Below are positions 12,040-23,443 of a stretch of DNA of 64,000 nt, one piece after another. The notes beneath the pieces were generated by a model. The model worked only from the letters and a program-made list of their open reading frames with translations. It was not told the origin of the DNA and ran no database searches. How positions within the stretch are numbered: position 1 is the stretch's first letter; each line of letters starts with the position of its first letter. This DNA is from Sphagnum magellanicum (Eukaryota > Streptophyta > Sphagnopsida > Sphagnales > Sphagnaceae), in assembly GCA_021904315.1 (NCBI GenBank), contig CM038925.1, positions 15,750,501 to 15,814,500 of the forward strand, given 5' to 3'. A program made the position numbers and the translations under genes.

Positions 12040-12205
12040 GGAAATGCAACAAAAACTCAGGATAGATTTGTGTATAGTTGTTTGCACAAAATTTTGAACA
12101 GGTTATCATACAATTCTATGCTGCCCAATGTGAAGCTGATGAAGTTAATGGGTACCCATTGCAGTTAGTCAACACAATTCATGATGAAAGTGATGGTTTG
12201 ATAGC
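12040..12205 (+). repeat. Dispersed repeat, copy A
   Basis: This shares ordered words with copy B (about 13168-13330) and, inverted, with copy C (about 41820-41985): a CAACA-AAACTCAGGA block, a middle with TTGnnCA-AAnTTTnGnnCAG, then AGCTGATGAAnTnAATGGG and ATGATGnAnGTGATG. Two copies sit 1.1 kb apart in the TNP1 intron and one lies outside the transposon. Family unknown. Confidence 0.6.
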
Positions 12206-13167
12206 TTTTGAGTGACATTCTCAAGGTTATGAGTTATGACCGTGCTCATTATTGTCTTGTTTGTTTTGGTTCGGCAGAACTAACATAATGGTTGTCCTCA
12301 CAAGGTTTTGAATGTCCCACAGACAACAGGTTGTATCTTGGTTCACTGTCACAAAAACTTAACCATCTGGGTGCCATGCTGATGCAAATGAATAGTCTAA
12401 GTGGCCCTTCAAAGTTGCAATGACCTGCAATTTTCAACACAACCTTTTTGTAGGTTGCTGTTATGGGACTCTGCTTATAAGGACCATAACTTTCAAGTTT
12501 CCCATCTACTGAGCGACTAATCCTCCTTTTGTAACCAGGAGGCAGCTTAACAGCTTATTATTTGGGGTTGTTTTTGAGTGAGGAAAATGAATTGCTTTTC
12601 AACTGTCAGATCTTGATTGTTCTGGCCTCCAATGCAGAGTTTCACCAATTACAGACAGGTGACAGATTATTGCTGAAGTAGTAGACAACAATTGAAAGTC
12701 AAGGGGTAGCTTCCTGAACTTCAAACCAGCTTGTGATAGCTGTTTCTGTGATCAAATACCTGAGAGAGTGTAGACTGGGTACTGAAATCCTGTGGATGAT
12801 GCATGCATAAGCTGGTGCACATAAATGGGTTTCTACCTTGACGAATAGGAAATCACAACTGCAATCTCTCTCTACCCACATGGTTTTTTATCACTATTTA
12901 GCTAATCAGCATTAGGAGCTTATGTATGTAGCTGGATAACATCTCTGGATAACTGTCTTTTTCTTAAAGGAATCTATTACCATAACCTTGTACATATGGC
13001 CTCTAAAAGCCAGGCATACATGCTTGCTTATAAAGAGGAAAGCTAAGATGAAATGAATTTTACCTTCACAAGCTTGTCACAGCTTGCATGAGGATGATGT
13101 TGACTTCTCATATTAGCTATGTCCCTTGATTTCTAGCCAACATCATTATTGAGTCTTCCCATTGTTT

Positions 13168-13330
13168 CTGCAATGCAACAGAAACTCAGGACACATATTT
13201 GTGCATTATTATTTGCCCAGAACTTTGGACATATTATTATATACTTGTTTACACACTGTCAAGAGCTGATGAAATCAATGGGAGTCATGGCAGCTAGTCT
13301 CTGCTATTTATGATGGAGGTGATGGTCTAG
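13168..13330 (+). repeat. Dispersed repeat, copy B
   Basis: Second copy of the family seen at 12.04 kb, with CAACAGAAACTCAGGACAC and AGAGCTGATGAAATCAATGG as anchors and ATGATGGAGGTGATGGTC at its end. A weaker fourth match may start at about 14826 (ACAGAAACTCAGTACC, then TAGCTGATGAACTC). Confidence 0.6.
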
Positions 13331-15644
13331 TACTTTGTGAGTGAACATGCTCATTCTTGTTATGTTAGTTTTTGTTTTTCTGGAACTGAACTCAGTTAGC
13401 TTCCAAGTGTTTGTTGTGGAGTTCTATCTACAATCTCATACATATTTCCTTAAAAACCTTTGGCTGCTGCTGAGTGCCCACTGAAAATCAATAGACTTTC
13501 TGTATGTTATCTTTGGCAACTTAAGAAGGAATTAGATCTGAACCTGTATCATGAGAGGATATTCTTTTGTGTCTTCTGACACTTTCATTGACACCGTGAT
13601 CAAGATCTAATCATATCTTCTCAGGTTATAGGGTAACAACATATTTGCAGAAACTGCTGTCTGTTGTGGTCCTTGTCTGATGCAAACCTCAACTTGGAAA
13701 TGTACATCTCAAAATCAAGGCTTGCATTCCATGTTTTTGTATGCCTTACCAGCCTTCAACTTGGAAACCTATGTCTCAAAATCAAGGCATGGGTTCCATG
13801 TTGTCATTCTCCATGCCAACCTTGTGTACCAGACTCTGTCAAGCTGGGGGTGATATTCAGGTCCTTGCTCATTGGTCTGCACAAACACTCCTACCTTCAT
13901 ATAAGAAATTTAACCCTCTTTTGTTTGCAGGCATGATGTTCTATGATGCTAACAGCTTTGCAAGTCAATGTTGTTTGGATGTTTCACCTCTGGGGTTGCC
14001 ACCCTTTTCCAATGGCCTGTTCGATTAGTGCAAAGGCAATATCCAGAACCTAATAACTGCAATATGTGCCATGGAGAATTGTAGGGATGTCTGAATTTGT
14101 TGTTTGTTCTTGGTCTACAACAACACATGGGGTTCCATATATATCTCATTGTGGTGTGCATGGAAAATTTTAATATTGGATTTTGAGTTTTTCTATTTGC
14201 TTGTCAAATGGCGAGAGCACTGACAGCAGCACCCAACATGGGACTGACCAAAAAGGGTATTGGTGGATAGGATGGTAGGTCAGAAGTCAGTTCTGAGTAA
14301 TAGCTTAAGAGACCTTGTTAATTTCTTTGGACTTGTGCTGCTATGACAATCTGTGGCATGTGCAATGGCCATGTCACATTCTGATTGTGTTATCCATTTA
14401 GGCACATGCATGAATTGTTCAGAGTGTGACTTGTCTCTGGGGAAGCAAATCATTGTTTCTTGCTTTGTATAGAGCTACACACTATCTAGCTGCAGAATTT
14501 TATCCCCAGTTCTAGGATGAACAAGTGAGGTACATATGATAGTTGTGTCTGAGTGAGGTATATGAAAATGCCGATTTTCCACCTCTATCCTTGATAAAGA
14601 GGAAAGAGACATGGCATTCGTGGCATAATTCCTGACATACTTCCTGAAAGATCTTGCTCTTAGCCCTTTGTGTCTTTTTTTCCCTCCTTTCTTGCTCAAT
14701 CTTTTTCCTTTTTTTCTCTTTCTGTGGACCTCTTTGTTCTTGGTTTCCTTGGCCCTCTTTCTCTTTTAGTTTGTCAAGTTAGCCAGCATCATGGCTGAGT
14801 TTTCTGTTATTGCTGGTCTTGTGACAGAAACTCAGTACCTTGGTTCATGTATGACATTGATGTCAACCTGGTAGCTGATGAACTCTGGGGATGTTATGAT
14901 AACTGGTCAATACTTTACATGTTGCTATTGAAGGTATCTGAACATGCGTGTGACTATTTCTGCTGATGAACCATTTCTGAGTTTTGTTTTTGTCTCTACT
15001 ACAAGTTGGCAAAGTGGCATTTTCGCAAGGAACACACCTCCCCTGAATATTGCTCTTTTGTGCTTTCTTAACTGTTTGGAAGTCTGGAGGGCTCCTTGTG
15101 CAGATTGAAATTCTTATACCAAAAATTCTTTCAGGTTTCCTCCCATTTGTCCAAAGATCAGAAAAATAAGGAAAATCTGATTCAGTATTTACTTATTGAA
15201 ATAGCTGGTGTAAGCCAATAGACATTCTAAGAGAATACTGGTCAGAGGTTTGCCTGCATCACCTTGCTGTGCATGGGCAATCTGTGTCTATTGAGAATGC
15301 TGACAGAATTCTGGAAAGGATTAATTTACCTTGCCACCTTGACTATCTGAGAGAAGTCCATCAGCATTATCCCCCACCACAATCATCATTTTGGTATCTG
15401 GACTGATGGATGTGTGCTGCACCTCCATCCACTGAATTAGAATTCCACAGAAGAGCTTTCTTTGGCTGTTGCTTTCTTATCATTTTTCTTATGTATTGAA
15501 TGTCTTGATTATTGGAAGTTGCCTAGGTGTAAGATCCATATGTTTTCAAATTACTGACATGGGATTAAGTACCATGATTGAGAGCAGAGTGTAAATTCAA
15601 AGAAAGGTTGTACAACTAGTCCTTCACAATGTGGTCAAAGGGGG

Positions 15645-18305
15645 GTGGAAAGTTGCACTCCACAGCAAGCAGAAAAATATTGCAGGCTTAATGCACAAGG
15701 TGGGCCACCTAGAGGATATGGTGTGCCACCTCGAGGATATGGTGTGCCACTTCGAGGATATGGTGTGCCACCTCCAGGATATGGTGGGCAAGTAGAGTGT
15801 ATGCCACCACTTGGGCACTGTGGACACCTGGGGCAATGGGCAGGGGGACAATCAAACTGCCCACCACCACCAAATAAGCGTTGTAAGCACCAAGGGTAGT
15901 GGGTTGCCAGCTACCAAAGACAGTGGAATAACTGTTGTGAAGGGATGGCAACAAACCACCATGGCCATGCAAATTGGGATGGGCCTGGTGGTTGTTGTAG
16001 GGGTTCCATACAAGCCGGATGGGCTAGTGGGTTTGGTGTAGGCGAAACTAACACTCAAGGGACAAAAATGCCTGCAACCACGGAGGAGGTGCAAGAACCG
16101 TCTAATAGGTCAAAGGCTGACATTAAAACACAACAACGGGTGGCAAAAAGGACCATAGAATTTGAGGCAGAAGAGCGGAAGAGGAAAGGATTGCCACCTC
16201 ACAAAGTGGAAGTGACAAAGCATGGCAAAATTGATGGGTCATGCGATGGTAAAAATGAATGGGACAATGCAATGCGAGGTCTTGCACCTCGTATCCTGAA
16301 TATGGCTGTTGTTAAAGTGGGTGAACAAAACCCTGTGGACATGGCTGAGCTCCGTAGTCAACTTGATGGTTTATTTGAATATATCCATCACGAGTTGAGT
16401 GCCCGTGGCTTTAGGGATTGTGTCAGACGATTCATGAAGTCTGAAAGATCCCGTCTTAAAAAACGGTATCAAAAGGATGGGCAGACTGGATGCCCTCTTG
16501 GTGTGGATGCAGACCAGTGGGCAACACTTGTTGAATATTGGGAAGAACGCAACACACAAAGAAAGACCTCCCAATTAACAGGTGCAAGAGGTGCAGTCAC
16601 AAAATTAAGCAAATATGGTCGTGGTGGAAAAGCTGCTGCTGAAGCCAAATTGGTATGTGATTGTTTAAACTTGATGTTTTTGCCTTTGAAGATGTGTATA
16701 AATTGTTGACAATAGGCATATGAATCATAGAATATATAATTCCCTACCCCTAGAGCTCTATGGATGCATTTTTTTGGGCTGCAGAAAAAGCTTGCGCGGC
16801 GAAGCCCATCATTATCTGAGGTGGCAGCTGCAGAGCTAGCCTCAGTTGGCACAAATGGAAACCCAGTGAGTTCCCACATATGCATATGGATAAATTGCAA
16901 ACAATTTTTGAATTATAGTTCAATGGATGAATGTTTTCAAACCCACAAATTTATAAACAGACATAGGTAAATACATTTTCATTCAACTATAATGCCCATA
17001 TATTCCATTGCAAATTCTTTGTTTAAAATGCAAAAGAACTGACCTTAGTAAGCAATGGATTGTTGTGGGTTAATCATGTGTGCAATAGTGTTAGCACAAA
17101 CCTTGACATTAAAGACTTTGAATGTAGCATGGTCTTAGGTTTGTTCTTTGTGTGTTGAAGGTTACATTTTTGCCATGGCCATGATGGTGTTCTATAATCA
17201 ATGATGTTTTGTTGAACTAGGTTGTAATTATGTTGGGGAATGTATGTAAATTTGGCAGGATTCCAGTTCAACCATTCTCTCCTCACGAATTGCAGCAATT
17301 GAAACAAAGTTACCGGAAATCCTAGAAGCATACAACTCAAATGCTCGGGGAATTGAACAATTGAATGCTCATGTGGAGTTGTTCATGACAAAATTGCTGG
17401 CACAATCAAATGCAGGAGTGTTAGGTGCAAGTTTGACAAGTCAAGGAGGCATTGCAGGAACTACTGAACTTGCCAGACACCGTAGACGTGCAAACAGCCA
17501 CAAAGTGTACAGAGCTTGGGGAGGGGCATGGTATTGAATGCAACCATCCATAAAGCCTACTAAACTTTTGGAAGGGCATGCCATTGAAGACAAGGGTGGA
17601 ACTAGACATGGGGATATTGGCCATATTACAAAGGTGCACATCTGAACTTTCCTTCACTAATGAAAATTAAACATCACTGTAATAGAATGGTGTGGCATGC
17701 CAAAACTAGACAATAGTCAACATTGACAAATATGTTGGAATGAAGGAATTGGGGGGGGGGGGGGGGGGGGGGTGGTGTGGGGGATTCGGGTGGATTTTAG
17801 GCTAAAAAGAAGAAGACCACACTTGCAGCACAAGTTGGTGTTAGCACTCGGGCACGGTCTGGTGCATGTAAGGTGACACACACACAAGAAAAGGTGAGAT
17901 CTAAAAAAGTTGATGCTATGTGTGGCAAGAATCAAGTCAGAATAGTCACAAAAGGCTAAATTCTATAACTATGCCTTGATCCAAGTCTATTGTAGAAATA
18001 GTGAACATGTTTATTTGGGTGTGCAGTTTCAGATAGGGGATTCAGTTGCATTGATAAATCCTACCAAAGAGGACATCATTGCAACTGGTATGATATCAGG
18101 GATTAGTGGGCAGACATGTTTCCACCATGGCACCCCTATTGAAGGTGGGTGGTTTCGAGTGCAACTTATTGAAATTATGGAGGGCAAAGGCTTCACTCCG
18201 TTGCTAATCACGAATGAAAATGATGATCCACCACAGTTGACGTTGAAAGATGTAGTGGGCACCAATCTGGTATGGAAAGGTCAATTTTTGCAAAAGAATA
18301 ATTGA
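15645..18305 (+). CDS. TNP1/Transposase_24-type transposon protein, C-terminal exons
   Basis: Exons inferred: about 15645-16652 (donor gtatgt), 16786-16866, 17259 to about 17530, and 18027-18305 ending in TGA. The first has four 21-base repeats coding for VPPRGYG, then Cys/His/Gly-rich sequence, then the Transposase_24 signature (PF03004): [31 protein letters not shown] and a [11 protein letters not shown] tail. The next exons add [14 protein letters not shown] and a helical segment rich in Glu/Leu. The last encodes the usual C-terminal module: [20 protein letters not shown], a WFRVQL strand and [12 protein letters not shown]. One in-frame TAG (15897-15899) interrupts the first exon between the repeat part and the transposase part, so this copy is damaged unless that segment is spliced out. 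It is one gene with the exons at 10.4-11.4 kb. Confidence 0.78.
15702..15785 (+). repeat. Four 21-bp tandem repeats within TNP1
   Basis: The unit gtgccacctcgaggatatgg(t) occurs four times with few changes and encodes a seven-residue VPPRGYG repeat. The minus strand also stays open through it, creating a false His-rich frame. Confidence 0.9.
17751..17772 (+). repeat. G22 homopolymer in a TNP1 intron
   Basis: Twenty-two consecutive G bases, followed by more G-rich sequence. It lies between the inferred exon starting at 17259 and the last exon, so its length should not affect the protein. Length may be imprecise in an assembly. Confidence 0.95.
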
Positions 18306-20464
18306 GTAGTTGTAAACTATCGTCCTTGCTTCTAAGGATTTTTTGTTGGGTTTCATACTAATGTAAGGGAATTTTGGTGTGTTTCACTCATCACAAGGAC
18401 TTAGCTTGGATGATTGAAATATTTTTTCTCTTCAAGTACATTTTATCAGCCTCAAGACCTAGTTGGCTGCATGTGTTTTGTTTTTTATTTTGGAGGTTGG
18501 GGCTTTGCTATGATATAATATATATCAAGTCTCAAGTTTGGCTCACCTTAATCTCAAGTTTCAACTCTTTCTGTGAACATAATGCTCACCTTGGCTACTC
18601 GTACAACTTCTCCTCAACAGGTACTAGGGTTACAGATTACTGTGTAATTCCTGCACTTGTAGGTAGCCCACTGTCAAGCTTGTGCAAATTGTGAAGGTAT
18701 GGGCATCACTCAATTCACACCTTCACCATTAGACATCACACAATTCCATCTTTGATGGGGAGAGGGTTTCTTCACTAGGTCATCAACCAGCTATACATAC
18801 TGCAGGAGTGTTGGGGGGTTTCATGTGTCTTCCAGGAATTTGGCTTAGAGAATGCATTTTTATTTATGTTTGGGTAGCTGGAAGGGTCCAACATCTAGGA
18901 AGGATGCCAAAGCCCTAGCATGAAGATGCACATGTTACTTTTTGCTTTAGGTACTTTACCCCCACCTTTTGTGGCTTTGTTCTTTGCTTCACAATTCTAT
19001 TGATTTTGCAATTGGATTGCGATCTGCGGCGACTCGGCTCCGTGCGAGAGGTGGACACGTTTGATTCCCAACACAAAAGTGATGATGTCTTGAGAGCTTG
19101 GTTTCACTTGAGATTGTGGGTTTCTGCAAATCTGGAAGGTGCAATTTTGTGTTGTTTCGTGCTTTTCCACCTTCCCCTATACGTTTGACTAAGTTCTGAA
19201 AACTGCGAGAATTTCAACAGAGAAGTAGGGTTATGGCAGTGTGATCAATTGATGGCATGCTCCCTGTCTTTTGTTCTTTTTTCCTTGATTAGTATTTTTG
19301 CTTTTGAAAGAAATTGTGGAAATGCTAGGCTTTTCATGACGTGCTAAAGCTGAGATTATCTGCATTGCCTTGAAAGAACGGGGTTGCTTACTATACAAAA
19401 GGGATAAATGAGACTTAGAAGGAGAATGGATTAAGCTTTTGCAAATGTGGTGGAAGCATGACGAGGTGCTGGAAAGTTTTGCTGCTGCTTCTGGAACTCG
19501 AGATACTGAGAATTGGCTTCCAGAAAATAATAAGATGCTTCATAGCTGATATTTTTAAGCTTGGAGAAGATGGAGGATAACATGTTATATGCTCACAGTT
19601 TTTTGGGGTTTGCAGGAAGCCATGCTGTGTGCTTGAGATAGTCCTTTTAAGGACTAGAGAATTAGGATTTGATTGACAATACAAAGAGGTTCATGATGCT
19701 AATATGGTTGTTGCTAGCAGTGTTTGGTGGGCTGGCAACTGGAGTGGTGCTAGCAATGGTGATTGGTTTCTTGATGCTTGAGAAGAGTGCCATGCAACAG
19801 TGTGTGCACACAAAGCAGAAGCAACAGCAACCTCAGTCTTAAACAGGCATAAGTGGAGAGGGGGCACAGCACCTATGCTGTTCATGTCACAGCCTTCACA
19901 ACCATCCGGTGCAACATTCACCCGCATCCAATTCCAAGCTCAGTTTAAACCCATTATCTAAGGTGGCAAAGCTCAGTGGGCTTCTACATCCCCTTGTGGA
20001 AGCAACATGCAATAAGATACAAGCTAAATCATCAAACTGCCAAATCACAACCATGCAAGCCAATGGGCATAACAGCATAGTCACTGGCCTTCAAAGGGGG
20101 TGGATCAATGCCAGGAAGATTTTCAGGGGAGTAGAAAAGGGTGTCGAAGTGGATGACTCTAGAAAGGAAGACAATTCTGGTATTGCAGATAAAGCTGTGG
20201 CAACAGCTGCTGCAGATTCAGAAGGCTCCAATGCTGCACCCATTGCATCAGACTCGGCCTCCATGACCACAATCACCACCACAATCACAACTACAACTTC
20301 TACTTCATTCATTGATGGATCCCCTTTTGCATCTGGTGGTTTGTCATGCTCCACTATCTAGAATCTTGCTTGGTCTCAGAATAATTCAGTGGTGACTATT
20401 GCTGTACTTTTAAAATATCTATCATGCCAGGTTAGGGTTAGTGTTACTTGTCTCATGAGCCTTG

Positions 20465-22142
20465 CATGCAACCAGGTGGTGGCAGTGGTGGCAGTAATGA
20501 GGGTGCAATGAAGTCCCCACCACCACAACAAAGGCTTGTGCTCGAGATTCTGATGTCACCATCAGGTAAACTGCAGAATTGGAAATCATGTTGTAACAAT
20601 GTAAAAGCTTTGCTTTGGAAGGTGGAGTTTTGAAGTTTTAGCCATAAGCTATCTTGGTATCATATGGAAATAATGTTTTGTGGGTGTAGGTGATGGACAA
20701 GTAGGAAGTTTTCCACGTGCTACAGGAGTAAGATTGAAGCTTGAAACAAATGGAAGTCTTGACAGCCTTACAAGCCTTGCAGCTGCTACTTCATCAGACT
20801 CAACCCAGAATGGTGATGCTGAGATTTGGACAGGTAGTGAGGTGATTCTATATCCACACATGCAAGTAGGAAACCTCTTGATCTTGACAAAGCATTCACA
20901 GTCTGCCCCCTTTGTCTACGATGGTCATTAAATTAATCAGTTCTATTTTTCTGGGTCAGTTTGTACGGGCTTGTCAAGAGTGGATCTTATGACATTATTT
21001 TATGAGCTACATTTTTTGGAGTTGTGCAATCTGCAGGAACATCTGAAAATTCTACAAGAAGTGCCAGTGGAACAACAAAGTTAGGGAGTCTAGTGGCAAG
21101 ACAAGGTGCAAATCAAGTTGGTGCGTCACTTCAAAAAGAGGAGGCCATGCCAGCTGGAATGCAGCAAGGACTTGATGTGGGGATGAATAACAACAAAGGG
21201 GCTATGCAGGGAGGACAGTATGAGGAATTAGATTGCTTGCATCTTGGAGGCATAGCAAAAGTGACCAGTGGGAGCTCTATGGCTCAGAAGGGACTAGGCC
21301 TGGCTTCAACAATTGCAGTTCCAGTTTCTCGCAATCCTGCTAAGTCTAAGGTGAATGGGCATCTGACAGGAGTTCTGGGTTCAAAGGGGAAGGTCAAGGG
21401 AGCTAGTTCACCAGGAGGTGCAACTAATGGCTCAAATGGTCTTGCTGTGTTATCAAATATTCTAGCAACCTATGCTTTGAATTCTACAGGCCAAGGCTTA
21501 CCAACAGCTAGAAATTTGGGCAGCCATCATGCTCCTTCAAAGTTGGCATTGGATGGGTTAGGGTCTCTAAGAATTAGTTTGTTAGAGGCAGCCACATGTA
21601 TGCTTATTGGCACATGTATAATTGATGTGCTCTGAACTGACAAACTGTGGACATTTGAATCCATTTTATGCAAACGCTTGCAAAGTGAAGGCTACACTAG
21701 GATACACCTACTTGGTCCACATTGTGAGTTGATGCATGAATTTTGGGCTCTATTTTGCACTTGCAGACCACTCACTTGTATTGGTGCGAACCAATTATGG
21801 CTATGTCTAAGCCTTTACGGTGGATGTTGTGATTGTGCAACCAGGCTAGTTAGTGGATGTTCTTGTCACAGCAAACCACACTTCTGGGAAGTTTTACATG
21901 GCAAGTACTCCCTTCTCTGTGGCCCCCTATTCCACAGTAAGCAACATCTCATTTGTGCAGCCCAATAACACGCACAGGAGTCTGCTGGAGCTAGCTTATT
22001 TATATGAGCATGGCCTGAATGTGCTCAATTCAAGCCTTGATTTAACTTTCCCAGATTAGCCTCTCAATCCCTTCCAACTATACAGGTGACAGTTCAAACT
22101 TGAATCCAGCTCCTGGATCTGGAACAAAACTCAGTGTTAAAT
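20465..22142 (+). CDS. Unidentified Gly/Ser-rich multi-exon gene or captured fragment
   Basis: At least three successive segments look like exons that join in the same phase (phase 1, a Gly codon split at each junction): about 20474-20563 (GGSGGSNEGAMKSPPPQQRL), about 20691-20834 (FPRATGVRLKLETNGSLDSL), and from about 21038 (TSENSTRSASGTTKLGSL) to at least 21.5 kb. A further segment of the same type lies at about 22085-22141 (NPAPGSGTKLSV), beyond the laccase fragment. Each has a plausible cag acceptor, and the first two and the last have GT donors. An earlier open stretch at 19909-20361 with a Thr-rich end may be an upstream exon. The protein is low in hydrophobics and rich in Gly, Ser and Ala. 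I do not recognise it. It lies wholly inside the CACTA element, so it is either captured host sequence or transposon-specific. Confidence 0.4.
21650..21975 (+). pseudogene. Laccase fragment (multicopper oxidase domain 2)
   Basis: One plus-strand frame reads KVKATLGYTYLVHIVS, MNFGLYFALADHSL, AFTVDVVIVQPG and DVLVTANHTSGKFYMASTPF. Plant laccases have KV-PGKTYLLRI-NAA, LFF-IA-H-LTVV, PFTTDVVVIAPGQTTDVL and TAN-PGRYYMA in the same order (Cu-oxidase, PF00394). Laccases oxidise monolignols in the cell wall. Three in-frame stops interrupt the frame (after VHIVS, before AFTVDV and after VQPG), and no copper-binding HxH motifs of domains 1 or 3 are seen nearby. It is a roughly 105-codon fragment, separate from the surrounding Gly/Ser-rich exons, and lies 2.4 kb from the right transposon end. 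Likely captured or inserted host sequence. Confidence 0.82.
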
Positions 22143-22287
22143 GTCCAGGTGATCTCTTCCTACCCATAATTTGGACATTGAACATACTTAGATGCTTTGC
22201 CTGGCCTTGGTGTCAGCAAAAAACTTTATGTGCCAACAATAAAAATGTAGCCCAACTCCTAGAATGGCCTTTGTCATGATCAATTGG

Positions 22288-23443
22288 TTAATAACTGGAA
22301 AATTGTGTTAGCAATGCACTGTCTGTTACAATCATTGAGATCATTCCATTACCGACAATATTGTCATCTTTGGGATTGATGGAATCAACTGCAATTCGAT
22401 CCTCGAGAAGTTCACTCATTGCTGCTGATCCCTTGTATGGATCAAGAATTGCACTCGCATTCGAGCGGGACAGTGTCAGGGGGTTTGCAATATTTGAGCT
22501 GGAAAGCATCAGTGGGTTTGCAACATTTGAGCTGGAAAGCATTGGCGGGTTTGCAACATTTGAGCTGGAAAGGGTTGGTGGGTTGGCAACATTTGAACTA
22601 GTGTTTGGGGCAGCTATAGGAGAAGGAGGAGGAGGAGGAGAAGAGACAGCAAGAGAGCTCGCTCTGAGAGGAAAATTGAGAAGAACTCAAGAACCTCACA
22701 TTTGGAATGCGACGGCATCATAAGCTTCAGCTGCTTCCGCCACTGTATCAAATGTCCCTAGCCATATTCTTGCACCTTGGTGAGCTAAGTCCCGAATTTC
22801 GGCAGCGAATTTGCCCCATGGCCTTTGCCTCACTCCTCTGTAGTGTGGTTCCTCCTGCTGCCATGGTCCAGCCATCCTCTGTGAATTTCTTGCTACTTTT
22901 TTTTTCTTGAGTTGTGGTGACTCCAGCTTCTACGAGGAATTGATCTGCTGCTGCTGTTGCTGCTCCTGTAATTCAATCTTTGTGTCATTTTGCTTCTTTC
23001 TGAAGCAACTGGAGCTTTTTGTTTTCCTGCTGGGGAATCTCATCAGGCCAGTTACTGCTGTTGCGGCAGCTCATAGTCATTGGCTCCGGGAGAAAAAAGT
23101 TATCGATCTTTCGCTTCATGGAACTCACAGTTGTAGCTTCAGGGAAAGCAGGTGAACGCCTATGAGGAGGTGTAGGTTGAGGAATTGCTGCATGTGGTTG
23201 TTGCACTTGAGCCTCCAGGAGCTTCATGGATTGCACAGGAGCTGGACCAGCGGCAGCAGCAGCAGCTGATACAAGAGGGATCTGATGCTGAACTTGCGAG
23301 CTCAAAAAATCAGAGTAGTGGTGAGCCAGATCTGCAGGCCAAGAAGCTCCAGCAGAATCCCATGAAAGACTAGCACCGCCGCTGTCATGGTGGTTCTCAT
23401 CTTGGATTGCTGTTCTGGTAGTCAAAATTGTGGCTAATGGCAT
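22288..23443 (-). pseudogene. ERF-type AP2 transcription factor pseudogene
   Basis: From Met at 23443 the minus strand encodes a 152-codon Ala/Pro/Gln-rich N-terminus (SMKRKIDNFFLPEP near its end). A frame change near 22990 leads to a full AP2/ERF domain at about 22699-22848: [46 protein letters not shown], followed by GS and VLLNFPLRA. The [10 protein letters not shown] and Ala/Asp positions are of ERF (not DREB) type and recall plant group IX ERFs, which bind GCC-box promoters. In-frame stops fall at 22930-22932, 22696-22698 and 22687-22689; the last two sit exactly where the family has Arg in MRGS(R/K), consistent with CGA to TGA changes. The C-terminus has 11-residue SSSNVANP repeats. It lies 1 kb from the right end of the CACTA element, so a captured or trapped gene copy is likely. 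Confidence 0.85.
22480..22605 (-). repeat. 33-bp tandem repeats coding for 11-residue units
   Basis: The unit gggtttgcaacatttgagct plus 13 more bases (plus strand) occurs nearly four times. Read on the minus strand in the ERF frame it codes for LSSSNVANPLM-like units. The copies differ at a few bases and keep frame with one another. Confidence 0.9.

Noticed and set aside
15709-15972. Minus-strand frame with HHILEVA repeats
   Set aside because: It is the antisense reading of the 21-bp repeat in TNP1.
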